From Sweltsa coloradensis (Eukaryota; Arthropoda; Insecta; Plecoptera; Chloroperlidae): a stretch of DNA of 64,000 nt. The notes beneath the pieces were generated by a model. It worked only from the letters and a program-made list of their open reading frames with translations. It did no database searches and had not been told where the DNA came from. The translations under genes were made by a program, and so were the position numbers. The stretch is taken from NCBI GenBank assembly GCA_024449915.1, contig JAMZAV010000095.1, forward strand, positions 186,001 to 250,000, read 5' to 3'. Shown piece by piece: positions 45,966-57,370 of the stretch. Every line of letters begins with the position of its first letter. Position 1 is the first letter of the stretch.

Positions 45966-46187
45966 ATATGATTTACACAGTTATCAGACAGCACACCCGC
46001 CCACAGCCATAAATTACATATTATATGATTTACACAGTTATCGGACAGCACACCCGCCCACAGCCATAAATAGCATATTATATGATTTACACAGTTATCA
46101 GACAGCACACCCGCCCACAGCCATACATTGCATATTATATGATTTACACAGTTATCAGACAGCACACCCGCCCACAGCCATAAAAAC
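45966..46187. repeat. 57-bp minisatellite, four units
   Basis: Units recur exactly every 57 bases (45,968, 46,025, 46,082, 46,139) with a few substitutions. Because 57 is divisible by three, both strands carry open frames with a 19-residue repeat. I regard these as by-products of the period. Confidence 0.95.
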
Positions 46188-46602
46188 TAACTTAGTTCAT
46201 CTGTCATTTGCCCATCTTGGGGACCAGGTAGGATTTTTAGTTTTACTTACATTTGAATTGAAAGTGTTGGGAGAGGATTACACAGCTCATTTGAAAAGCA
46301 AAATGAAGCCCCCCCCCCATGCCCCCTTTTCCACGTCCCAATTTTTTAGAATTAACATCTGGCAGTCCTAAGTGTAATGCTTTCATCTATCACGATCTCC
46401 ACAATCCTGCAACGTCATCTGAATGATAACATACCAGTACCAAACAATATGATAAATCTATCAAACATATTGAAATAGGCCTACCCTCGCAAAAGCCATT
46501 TATACATGTTTTTGACAAAACTTTCTAGTCCCCCTGAACACTCCGCAGTGCATTAGGGCCCTGCTCTGAAGCGTATAGCTCTACAAGGATGTGGGTTGAA
46601 AT

Positions 46603-47152
46603 TAGGGATGTCAACGGGTACCCTGGCCCGCGGGTACGGGTCCAATTTTTTATTACCCGTTACCTGGAATTACCCGTTTTTCCTTTGTCCATCGCGAGTA
46701 ACTTGTTTTGTGCATTTACAGCGCTATTCAGAGTCTGATATTTATTGCATGACAACTTGGATGATATTTGGTGTGAAGTGAAAGATAACAAGAAGAGGAA
46801 GATCACTTTGAATGAACTGAAACAGAAGTAATGCGTGGGGAGCGGGAGTACCTACATGCATCAGGATAAAGGCAAGGTTTGACCTTGAGCAGCCTACGAT
46901 CAGATTTTGGTTGCATATGCGCATGAAAGGAATGTACGGTAGTAATCAATCAGTGTTCCTTTCCGCTTGATGTAGTTGCTCCGATCCCATGAATCGTGAG
47001 TCATCGTACACTAAAACATGTGCCCTTTTCCCAATACTTTGAAACTGCCAATGATTTTCTGAATCATTTGACACCCATGACGATAAATCAAACATAGGCC
47101 TATACTACCCGCAGTTAGCCCTGATATCAATTTCTGGGTATTGACATCCCTA
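46603..47152. mobile_element. hAT-type element with TAGGGATGTCAA ends
   Basis: It starts TAGGGATGTCAACGGGTACC and ends GGGTATTGACATCCCTA, bounding 550 bp. Flanks GTTGAAAT and GTTTGAAT are similar but not identical. A CCCGCGGGTACGGGT word lies subterminally. It lies in intron 1 of the ZNF236-like gene. Confidence 0.75.
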
Positions 47153-47402
47153 GTTTGAATCCTGCATTTAAGCAGAAGGCAAGTTTTTTTGTATATGTCC
47201 TTCGTCATCTATCACCACTCATCGTCTAGAATAGCCTTAGGCATACTGCGTTACTATGAGACGTTACTTAAAAGCAACAAAAATCATCATACAACTTCCT
47301 AAAAGAAATTCCCTACAGCTGAGCGGTTCTTGTCATTGATTTGTTTGCCCAGTTGCCCTTTGGCATTAGGGCCTTTAAGCTAATGTATAATTAGTTAATT
47401 AC

Positions 47403-47526
47403 CAGTAGTAAGACCACTTTCGGCATCTGATGAGAAGACAAATCCTCCATTTGTTAGAATTCCATCCGTTGAAAATGAGATCAGCCGAGTGTCCATGGTT
47501 TGCAACTCTCCAATAGTTGCCTCCAT
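47403..47526 (-). CDS. ZNF236: ZNF236-like exon 1: predicted start
   Basis: The ATG is at 47,526 (minus strand), with an in-frame TAG 12 bases upstream that excludes an earlier start in the same exon. The 41 codons plus one base encode a non-finger N-terminus (MEATIGELQTMDTRLISFS). The donor is ACTACTG|GTAATT. The phase agrees with exon 2, giving ...SGLTT-DDGIPTA. Without transcript data a further upstream coding exon cannot be excluded, but the upstream stop makes it unlikely. Confidence 0.8.
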
Positions 47527-50348
47527 GATCAGTGCCTAGTCCAGGTCTGGACCTGGTGTCCTAGACCAGGGTCATTGACAGATTAACTGTGGCTCAAATA
47601 GGTCTAGGCCCCTAGATGGAATTTGTTGGCCTACACCCAAGCTTCTGAAAAAGAAGTTAGTGCAGCAGGTAAAAATAGGGATTCATGTAGGTCTATAGCA
47701 CAACCATAGACAGAGATGGGCAGTATTGAAAATAGGCCTACATGTAGGCCCTACCTATTTGAAATACTTTTGTAGTTTGTATTTTGTACAGTATTCGCCT
47801 TTAAAAAGAAACGACACGCGCCAAGCGGAGAAACGGCGAAACGCTCAGATGAGGTCGCTCCGGAGGTGGGTGTGGCGCTTGCGTTTACTACACGGCGCGG
47901 CGAAGTTTTCGTCAAAGATAATGTCGAATAGTGAACGATATTGTTGTCAACCATTATAGACGGCACAATTATACCAAAGAAGATGACATAACAATAAATA
48001 AAGTAAGATCTAGGTTCTCAAAGTTTTGTGAGAGTACAGGCCTGATTTAAAGTAAATTCCGAAGATGGGCATTTACTTTATATTATTTCTAGCCGACGGT
48101 GTAATAATAGTGGTTTAGGCCTCAAGGTTTATGAACAAACAGTAAGTATTTCGATTTTAGAACATGAAACAATAATATTGTAGGTATGAATTGTAATCAG
48201 AATAACAATAGTAATTGTACTTTTTCAGTATAGAATATATTACTATACTGCTTTATTCCACGGATGATGAAACTATAAAAACTCAGTAACTCGCTGAAAG
48301 ATGTATTCAATTGTTTATTAAAGTCGATCGATGATAACTGCGCATGTAATAGATATCCTTCAGATTCCAGGTACTGCAAGATGAGATTGAGCTTGTGAGT
48401 ATAGCAAAAAACTTTTTGGGCCTAACGGTACTAGTTTTTTATCTATTGCGTTTTGAAATGCGCTGGAATTCCCTATCTTATGCATTGTAGCTGAACAAAA
48501 ACCTACACTTTCAATCGCATATCGTTGCGTAACATCGTGACCTGTTAATGAATATTAACAAATTTACGTGCAAAATGTAGATAATTTCACGACTATCATT
48601 ATTTGCTTTTGAAAATGTGGTCAAACGGGGTTCGTTTTCGAGATATTTGAGATGTTTGGTCCAACTTCAACTCGTACGGCCGAGCGATTACAAGAATTAC
48701 GGCAACAGCGCCGTGACGTCGCACGCTGTAGTCGGCTGTCGATGACGAGAGACAGGGGTGGGTGTGGCCTACACCTTCAATGCCTATTCTGCTCGCGGCT
48801 CAGCATTCATATCAATATTTAGTTATCTGCTGCTCTAATTTGTAAACCAAATAGATTAGGCGGTAGACTAGTAGACAATTATGTGAACGTACTTATTGTT
48901 CATTTATTTATATTAATATTTTATTTTTTTATATTATTTATTTATTCCATTTCATCTATAAATCTACGAGCGTGCACGGGAGATTGCAAGACATGCTTGG
49001 GGCCTTGGTACATTTGCTAAATTAGGCCTAGATGAGACCACTTTCAAATCCACCTGTTCTTACCAAGAGATTACCAACAGAGGCTGTGGCAAATATACAT
49101 AAAATATAAAAAGAAAAGAAAAGAGTAACTTCCAAGAAAATATTACAAAAATTAAAACTATTACGGATAAAGATATAAATAATTATTATTTCCGAAAAAA
49201 CAAAAGGAAAAAAAAACGCACAGGCCAGGTCTCGAACCGGGTACCTCTTGCATGCTACGCGAACACGCTGCGCTCATGCCACTAGTGTCCACGGCTTTGG
49301 GGCGGCTCAGATGAATACTCCTGCAGACAGACGCGGGACGTTTGAGAGACGCTAAGAAAAAACGAGCGTAAAAGCTCATTGTTTGCCATGCGGGCGCTGT
49401 TTACACTTGCAAATCAATCAGCCAATGTTTCTTTGCCGTAATACACAGCCATATTCTGCAGATGTACGCAACTACTATTAATTTGTATATAATATAAGTT
49501 TGAGGTGGACGCTGGTAGCTTGCTACATCCTTTGGGACATTCAGTACTGCCATCATAACAAACCAGTGCTATGTTGCCAAGTCAACATGTGGTTATTTGC
49601 TACAAGAAAGGTAGAATTAAAATCTTAATTTGTGGTTTTGACTATCTTAATGTCGATGAAATACATGTACATATATAGAGAATTTATGTTCGTTTTGCAT
49701 TTCTTCACCATTTCTTACTCAAGTGCTACAAATATTTATACATCGATTATTGTATAATATTTAGTTTTATGATTGTGCCTAGCATGATATACTACTGGAG
49801 TCAAAATACAACACGCGCATTTAGAACAGAACAATATTATTATTTAATTTGTATAAAATACATAAATTGATGAAGTTGTATTGAATAACGTTTTAAATAA
49901 TACTAGATGATGATAATATAGATAAAAGTATTATTTTAAGGTGTTTTATGTTTATTTAATGTTAAAGAAATTGTTGTTTTGATAGGGTAGTTCACTTCAT
50001 CGATCGACTTTAAAGGGTTCAGTAATTTGCAATATCGATAGTGGTAGTTCAAACATCCCATTGCCGTTCACGTGAGACACATATTTGAAAGGTCGACGAG
50101 TTGATTCCCACAATCAGAAATCTTATCACTGAACGTTTTACTTTAGGCCTACCTAAGGTTTACTCAGTAAAAAGTAAATGCTGGATCAGTCACATTTGAA
50201 TATACTTTGTATACATTTCCTCCCAAATATACTCACACGACCATGTATAGGGCCTACGTAGTTAGACAACAGAAGACAGACAAGTTTGTCCCTTGGCAGT
50301 TGGGACATTTTAATTCCTACGAAACAAAATTATAAGATGTTTTACAAT
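47527..50348. other. Upstream of the ZNF236-like gene, no gene seen
   Basis: It should contain 5' untranslated exon(s) and perhaps the promoter, but none can be placed from sequence alone. At 47,710-47,900 there is a repeat starting CAGAGATGGGCAGTA (a hAT-like end word) that includes GGCGAAACGCTC and CTTGCG. It matches 53,980-54,170 inverted. A tRNA-like segment lies at 49,215-49,295. The rest is AT-rich and anonymous. Confidence 0.45.
49215..49295 (-). repeat. tRNA-like SINE head remnant
   Basis: The reverse strand has a good B box (GGTTCGAGACC) and a weak A box (TAGTGGCATGAG) about 50 bases upstream. A proper tRNA fold is not obvious, so this is probably a SINE remnant and not a tRNA gene. 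Confidence 0.45.
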
Positions 50349-50803
50349 CAGGGTGCGAATTGACGGGGGGGATGGGGGGGATTTCCCACCCTCTGGTAAT
50401 TTCATCCCTGGCTCCGTTTTCCTGAAAGGTATCCCTGCCGGGGATGGCTAAATCCCCCCCTCTGGATTCCCATCTCATCTCATAACATATCAAGTGACTT
50501 TATCTCGTAATGTTAATAAATGCGTCAATTTACACATATTCCTTTCAAAATAATACCTCAGATCGCTTCTAATACCATCTTGAGGGCAATAATACCCCCA
50601 AATTTTTCCTCAGATCACTTCTAAGGCCATCTCGAGGGCAATAATGACCCACAAATTTTCATCAGATCGCTTCCAAGGCCATCTTGAGAGCAATAATATC
50701 CCCCAAAAAAATTCGCCTCTGGCGGCTGGGGCTTCGCCTCAGACCCCGGTTTGCCAACGAAACTACTATCCCCCCCTCTGCAAAGTCGTTAATTCGCACC
50801 CTG
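50349..50803. mobile_element. hAT MITE, CAGGGTGCGAATT ends
   Basis: The ends CAGGGTGCGAATT and AATTCGCACCCTG are inverted. The 8-bp target duplication TTTACAAT is exact (50,341-50,348 and 50,804-50,811). Inside, three tandem units of about 62 bp (about 50,560-50,705) repeat CAGATCGCTTCTAA...CCATCTTGAGGGCAATAAT. Confidence 0.92.
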
Positions 50804-51160
50804 TTTACAATTGACGTGTAGCGAACCTGCTTATTTAGTTATAATACAAAATAAAATGCAGAGAAAGATACTTATTAAAAATTGCTTACGATTAGGCCCA
50901 AGTGTAGTAGAAAACAATTTTTATTATCTACTTTCAAATTTTATTTTTGTTTCCAAACAACTATAAACTTGGCAATTTAGTATGAAGTTCTTAGTACTCC
51001 CAATGAATGAATCACAAATAGGCTCAATAGTGTTTAATTAATGGATAATTACCATTATTTTGGAGAGATGTCTGGCATAACAATTATTATTATTATTATG
51101 TCACTTTTTGTTTGGAAATATATGCGCACTTCATTTATTTCCATTTATACTCGGTAATTA

Positions 51161-51988
51161 TTGGATGAGCGTAGCGAGCGAAGCGAAGATTCCATTTCAC
51201 TACACTGGAGAAAAAAATCCGGAATGTTTTTTTTTTTTTTTTTTTTTTTTCTTTTTCTTTTTTTTTTTTTTTTTTTGTATTTTTGTGTGTTTGTTAACAC
51301 GATTCCGGCTAAACCGATACTCCGATTGCGATGAAATTTTATGGAGACCTTCGAAATCTCTGAACTTAGAACTGCCACGTTTTTGAGCGCAATCGGGAAA
51401 TTTTTTCTCATAAAAAACGCAATTTTACGATTTTTTTCGATTTTTTAAAAATTTCTTCGACGTATAACACCTACATGCTTTATCCGATTGTAATGATTTT
51501 TTCACAGAACCTTAATTTTATGAATTTAAATATTCGTGTGAAATTTGAGCGTAATCGAAAAATTATTTCTCATGAAAATCAAAATTTTACGGGTTTTTTC
51601 TTTTCTAAAACAATTCTTTGACTTATAACACCTACATGCTTTATCTTATTGTAATGTTTTTTTCACAGAACCTTAATTTCATGAATTAATATATTCGTGT
51701 TAAATTTGAGCGCAATCGAATAATTATTTCTTATACAAATTGCAATTTTACGATTTTATTCTTTTTAAAAAATTACGATTAATTAAAAAAATTAAGTTAA
51801 TTTTTTTTTGTTTTATTTAATAATAAAAATTAAGTTAATTTTTTATTTAATTTAATTTAAATTAAAAAAAATCTTCGACTAAGTAATGATTTTTTCTCAG
51901 AACAACAGAAAATCCGCGTAACTCATGGCATCTCAATGCACCATATACGCTCATCCAACAACGCGGCGGGACTTAAGCGTTTTCCTAG
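51161..51988 (+). mobile_element. Helentron-like (HINE) element, complete
   Basis: The 5' end is TTGGATGAGCGTAGCGAGCG. Near the 3' end there is the inverted CGCTCATCCAA, then a hairpin AACGC/GCGTT, then TTCCTAG. It is flanked by A and T with no duplication. A long poly-T/C tract lies at 51,227-51,276. The interior has three diverged repeats of a TTCACAGAACCTTAATTT block. It carries no coding frame and is therefore non-autonomous. Confidence 0.8.
51227..51276. repeat. Poly-T tract inside the HINE
   Basis: About 50 bases of T interrupted by two C. Confidence 0.95.
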
Positions 51989-52010
51989 TTTATTTATAAG
52001 CGTTTATTTG

Positions 52011-53388
52011 TTGGATGAGCGTAGCGAGCGAAGCGAAGATTCCATTTCACTACACTGGAGAAAAAAATCAGGAATGTTCTTTTTTTTCTGTTTGTATTAT
52101 TGTGTGTTTGTTAACACGATTCCGGCTAAACCGATACTCCAAATGCTATGAAATTTTATGGAGGCCTTCGAAATCTCTGAACTTAGAACTGCCACGTTTT
52201 TGAGCGCAATTGAAAAATTATTTCTCATGAAAATCGAAATTTTACAGTTTTTTTCTTTTTTAAAACAATTCTTTGACTTAGGCCTTTAACACCTACATGC
52301 TTTATCCTATTGTAATGATTTTTTCACAGAACCTTAATTTTATGAACTAGGAAAACGCTTAAGTCCCGCCGCGTTGTTGGATGAGCGAATATGGTGCATT
52401 GAGCTGCCATGTGTTACGTGGATTTTCTGTTGTTCTGTGAAAAAATCATTACTTAGTCGAAGATTTTTTTAAATTAAATTAAATTAAATAAAAAATTAAC
52501 TTAATTTTTTTAATTAACTTTAAAAAAATAAAAAATAAAAAGTACGTAAAATTGCAATTTTCATAAGAAATAATTATTTGATTGCGCTAAAATTTAACAC
52601 GAATATGTAAATTCATGAAATTAAGGTTCTGTAAAAAAATCATTACAATAGGATAAAGCATGTAGGTGTTATAAGTCAAAGAATTGTTTTAAAAAAGAAA
52701 AAACCCGTAAAATTACGATTTTAATGAGAAATAATTTTTTGATTACGCTCAAATTTCACACCAATATCTTATTTCATAAAATTAAGGTTCTGTGAAAAAA
52801 TCATTGGAATCGGATAAAGCATGTAGGTGTTATAAGTCGAAGAAATGTTTTAAAAATCGAAAAAAATCGTAAAATTGCGTTTTTTATGAGAAAAAAATTC
52901 CCGATTGCGCTAAAAAACGTGGCAGTTCTAAGTTCAGAGATTTCGAAGGCCTCCATAAAATTTCATCGCAATCGGAGTATTGGTTTAGCCGGAATCGTGT
53001 TAACAAACACACAATGATACAAACAGAAAAAAAAAGAAAGAAAAAAAAAAACATTCCGGATTTTTTTCTCCAGTGTAGTGAAATGGAATCTTCGCTTCGC
53101 TCGCTACGCTCATCCAATTAATATATCGTGTAAAATTTGAACACAATCGAATAATTATTTCTTATGAAAATTGAAATTTTACGATTTTTTTCTTTTTTTG
53201 AAATTACGATTAATAAAAATAAATAAAAAATAAAGTAAATTTGTAATTTAAATTAATTTACTTAAAAAAAAATCTTCGACCAAGTAATAATTTTTTCACA
53301 GAACAACAGAAAATCCGCATAACACATGGCAGCTCAATGCACCAATTACGCTCATCCAACAACGCGGCGGGACTTAAGCGTTTTCCTA
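52011..53388 (+). mobile_element. Helentron-like (HINE) element, split by another copy
   Basis: The 5' part is 52,011-52,346 and the 3' part 53,118-53,388. Together they are collinear with 51,161-51,988, including the AACGC/GCGTT hairpin and CTAG end at 53,388. The interruption at 52,347-53,117 is an inverted copy of the same family. Confidence 0.8.
52347..53117 (-). mobile_element. Helentron-like (HINE) element nested in its own family
   Basis: It runs from CTAGGAAAACGC (complement of the 3' end) to CTCATCCAA (complement of the 5' end). The host copy reads ...TATGAA|TTAATATA... across the join, matching the uninterrupted ATGAATTAATATA at the same place in the 51,161 copy. The insertion is therefore precise, between A and T, with no target duplication. 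Confidence 0.85.
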
Positions 53389-53929
53389 GTGTATTTGATT
53401 ATTACTTGGGTTTAAAATGTAGTATTTCATATCCACTTGTAGGGCCCTACTGTCTATTTCAATTCGTCTATTCATACTTTGTTATTGAAAAGTATATTTA
53501 TTTTACGTATTATTTATTGTTTAAAAGATTTGAAATAAAAATATGTAGGTCCTAGTCACCTTAGTTTCATTTCTGTAAAGTTTATTTGCAAAATAATTAG
53601 GGAAGTGCTAAGAATTCCTATTACGTCCTACTGTCTGAATTTTGTATGCAAACTGGACTATTTCGATCCCTTTGATTTTTCTACATTGTAAGTAGAATAC
53701 TTAGTTAGAATCGAATGTAAAAGGAACCAGTATGTTTTGCGATATTGTGTTCAAGATAAAAGTTGATTTCAGTGTTGTGCATAGGCACATGTCACAGCAA
53801 GTATGACATCGTATGCATATTCATTCACACCGACAGATTGTTAACTAGGCACCATTAGTACACACATTAATTTATTTCAGTTATGAGAACTATGTAATGG
53901 CATTCCAAAATGTCACTAGATCAAAATAA

Positions 53930-54180
53930 TGTAAATAGCCCCTGTTTGACGAGGCCCTCGCATACAGAGCCTCACGGTGCGCCAGCGTGAGCGACCTCAT
54001 CGTAGCCGACATCTTTGTATTCGCGCGGTGACCACTAGCGCCATCTCTTGACATTTTTAAAGGCGTATTTCAAATATTGTGTTGAAAAGAATTTGTATCT
54101 TGTATTTCAAAATACTCAATTTAAATGTTCCTTTGTATTTTTCAAAATAGGCCTACTCAAAATGGGAAGTTAAATATAAT
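53930..54180. repeat. Dispersed repeat, inverted match to 47,710-47,900
   Basis: The minus strand reads GAGTAGGCCTATTTTGAAAA, then TTTGAAATACGCCTTTAAAA, then GATGAGGTCGCTC, in the same order as plus-strand 47,727-47,860. Neither copy shows a matching opposite end. Confidence 0.6.
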
Positions 54181-54769
54181 GAGTTAGGTCACAAAAATTA
54201 ACATTTCAACAACAATTCAACATTTTTCAATGTAAAATGATTATTTCCAACAGGGGCGCCAACTCCGTGGGTGCTCAGGGGCTGAAGCACCCCTCCAAAT
54301 ATTCTGAATGTAAATAAAAATCCCGCCTAGGGCCTAATAGGCCTAGCCTATAACAAATTTTTAAGCTGTCCTGTGGCATTTTCTTGTTTTGCAAATAACA
54401 AATCTACCCCCCTAACATACAATGGTAGACTTTCCTGTGAATGCCTGAACAGAAAAGGGAATTTAAAAAATACATTTTTATATATATGCGATTCCATTCT
54501 TTTCGTAAGACTAAACCAACATCAGTGCAATGTTCACACACAATTGTAAAGAGGCTACAATGATTAAATAAAATCAGTAACGGATACAGAGGGTTAGATT
54601 TTGTTTGCGCGACCAATTACCATATTTACATATATTAACATCTGGTTATGCGTAGGCCTACTGTTTTTATCTGTATTCTTGGTTAAGCAGAACAAAAGGC
54701 CTTGTGGCCTAAGGCTTCGCCAAGTCGAAAATACTCTTTTATTATTATTATTAGGCCTATTATTACGTA
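54181..54769. other. Intergenic, no gene seen
   Basis: CAGGGGCGCCAACTCCGTGG at 54,252 resembles the end of a DNA-transposon MITE, but no partner end was found. The remainder is anonymous. Confidence 0.4.
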
Positions 54770-55430
54770 CCGTTTTTATGTATGCTGATGACACTGTCCT
54801 GTTGTTTGCCCACAAGATCTTATCTACTGCGGAATTAAAGTTACAGCAAGATTTCACGCAATTATAAATGTGGACTCACGATAATAATCTAATAATCAAT
54901 GCCGGCAAAACCAAGATATTACATATTTGTTCCCCTCTGAACCATAACCGGCAGCAACCTCTTCAAATATTGTTTCACTCTTATCAGTGCCTAGAAGGTA
55001 TGGTAGATGGAAATATCTGTTTAAACTGTGATGTATTTATTGAGAGTGTTGATAGTCACGTGTATTTAAGTATCACAATTGATAGATTTTTGTCGTGGAG
55101 GCCTCACATTGTATCCTTGTGTAAACACTTAAGATCTTGTGCATTTCAGTTATTTAAGTTAAAAATGGTGTTACCTTTCAAACTTTTACGGTCTGTCTGT
55201 GTACATTGCTATTGCTGAATCTATTATTTCATATGGTTTGTTGGCCTGGGGCTCTGCTCCGCTCTCTCACGTGAATTTAATATCCAACCTTCCAACCATT
55301 TATATTAGGCCTAGGTATAAGTCTAGTTACATTACAGTTAAAATTAAATTTATTCATTGCACTATCCCTCTTACATTGTGTTATACAGACTGGTACCATG
55401 TATTTGCCCAATGAATAAATAAACTACTAT
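54770..55430 (+). mobile_element. LINE reverse-transcriptase remnant with YADD box
   Basis: The translation gives TVFMYADDTVLLFAHK, the catalytic YADD motif of reverse transcriptase, at 54,770. It continues with LKLQQDF, a stop, WTHDNNLIINAGKTKILH (54,868 on) and IDRFLSWRPHI. After a frame change comes IAESIISYGLLAWGS, the C-terminal block of a CR1/L2-like non-LTR element. Stops and frameshifts show it is inactive. It ends in an AATGAATAAATAAA tail near 55,425. It belongs to a different family from the LINEs at 4.6 and 11.8 kb. Confidence 0.8.
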
Positions 55431-55650
55431 AGGTGGAACCAGTAAAGGTGGCGGTCGCTGAGGGATCGCAGCACTGTTGCCCACGCACTATGGCCACAGG
55501 ATCGGCAAAAAGTAAATAAAATAACTGTCTCTAAACTGCTTTTGAAGAAAAAACACGACTATTTTAAAGCCAAGTCTTGCCCAATATATCCTAAAAATAA
55601 AGTATTTATGAAGTGTACGAATAAAATCATGAAACTTTGATGCTCCTAAA

Positions 55651-56156
55651 CATTGACTACGTATTACAGCAGGTTTAATTCGCATTAAACGAAAGCACTT
55701 TGGTTCAAAACGATTGCCGAGTCTGATATACATATCGAATTTGACCCAAAGCGATTCCGATCCAATTCACTTTAGGGAAGCGAGTTGGAGTATTCGATCC
55801 GAAGGCTTGAACCTGATATACACTTCAAAGCGGTTCCGTACGCCACGCCCACGCCATCTCGCCACCTCCTGCGATCTGTTGTTTGTTTTTCAAGCATTGG
55901 CAGTAAAGGCTTCCCGTTTTCGCTCACTTCCTTTGAATTTTCAACCTTGCGACGTCAAAGCTAGTAGAAGATAATTATTAATTCTATGACGAAGAGGTTA
56001 TGGCTGGCCTGTAGTGCAGCCATGTTGGATCCACTTTGAAACTAGAAATCAGTTTGGGTTGTTTGATATACGGTGCGTATTTCAAACCGATTCCTTTCAA
56101 AGCGTTTTGAACAAACCGCTTTGGACGTCCTGTAATACGTAGTCATTGACATCACA
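55651..56156. repeat. Element with ~90-bp terminal inverted repeats
   Basis: The left end TGACTACGTATTACAG and the inverted CTGTAATACGTAGTCA at the right extend, with mismatches, through an AAGCG/CGCTTT-rich zone to GATATACATAT/GATATACGGTG. The interior is non-coding. Confidence 0.65.
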
Positions 56157-56739
56157 TCTGGCCAAGTTGGCATTATAAACAGCTGGAACTTTGGACACAC
56201 CATTACCAACAAGGCAAAAAACACTTTCGTAATCGTGATTACCTAAAATCATTATTTCGTTAAAAAACTGACTCTGTGGGACGAACTACTTTATTCACAG
56301 CTTATAAAATGTTGATAGGCCTATATGTGACAACATATCACGATAACATGACCAAATAAAGTAGGCCCTACCTAATGTCAGTTGTGTGTAGGCCTAATTG
56401 TCAACGTTGGCATACATTCATTCTCTGGCTTGACCGTGACGACCGCCAGTTTATCTGGATCCACCTGTAGGCCTACTATCTTGTTTGGTTGGGGGAAGGG
56501 CCAAAAAACATCATTTCTTTCACTAAAATAGGGGCCCTACTCCAAAATAATAACAAAAACAACAAACCTTTAAACCACAGATAATTTTTCACGTTTCTAT
56601 TTTAAATATAAAGGATTTTCAACCGAAAAGGAGTTTCGCCAAAAATAGAAAAGGCGCAGCAATTGGCCCTGCCCAACGTACGATTTACACAGCAAATATT
56701 TACGTCCAGGGATACCCTAACCAAACCGTGGATCCAACT

Positions 56740-57370
56740 TACAAACATAGGCTAGGCCTAGGCCCTACACTCCGAATTTAGTATCGATCCCTAGGTCTTT
56801 AGGAGAGGATTGGCTAGGTAACACCAGGGATTAGCCCATAGGCTTACACAATAATCTAGCTAGGGCCTAGTGGAGACCTAGGGTAGGCCCTAAAGCCTAG
56901 CCAAAGGGCTAGGCTCTTGCTAAGCTAATCTGTACCGAAGACCAGTCAGGCCTAGGCTTAGCTAGGCGTACACTAGGGTAGGGCCTAGGCCTAGGCCCAG
57001 CCAACTGATTTACATAAAGATCGGAGTCTGACCTGGAGACCGAGACTAGGCATAGCTAGAAATGGTTAATAGGCCTAAGTATTGGCCTAGCCTAACCCTA
57101 GGCCCTATGTAGGTTAGGCCTAGCCTAGCCCTAGCGGTAGGTCTAGCTGGTCAGGACCTGTGGCTAGCCTAGGTAATGTAATCGGCATTCAATGGTAGTG
57201 AAGACAATGCTTAGCATAGGATTATGGTTCTCATTATCCTAGGCCTACGCTAAGGCCTAGGCCTACTAGATTGAAATTTGACAGTTTGACAGGTAAACAA
57301 AGTCTAACCTAGGCGCGTAGGCCTAGGCTAGCCACAAATTCATTACAAAGAACCTTGCGACCTAGGCCTA
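56740..57370. repeat. Dense GGCCTA/TAGGCC region
   Basis: AGGCCTA or CTAGGCC words occur dozens of times, in both orientations and irregularly spaced. Smaller clusters lie at 27,990-28,350 and 32,560-32,830. There is no fixed period and no coding sequence. Confidence 0.7.

Noticed and set aside
45966..46187. CRISPR array
   Set aside because: Units are contiguous with no unique spacers, and the DNA is clearly animal. It is a minisatellite.
45892..46371. 159-codon plus-strand open frame with 19-residue repeats
   Set aside because: It is explained entirely by the 57-bp minisatellite, whose period keeps frames open on both strands. No splice or start context.
51108..51411. Open frames on both strands containing poly-Phe or poly-Lys
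   Set aside because: They arise from the poly-T tract inside a Helentron-like element.
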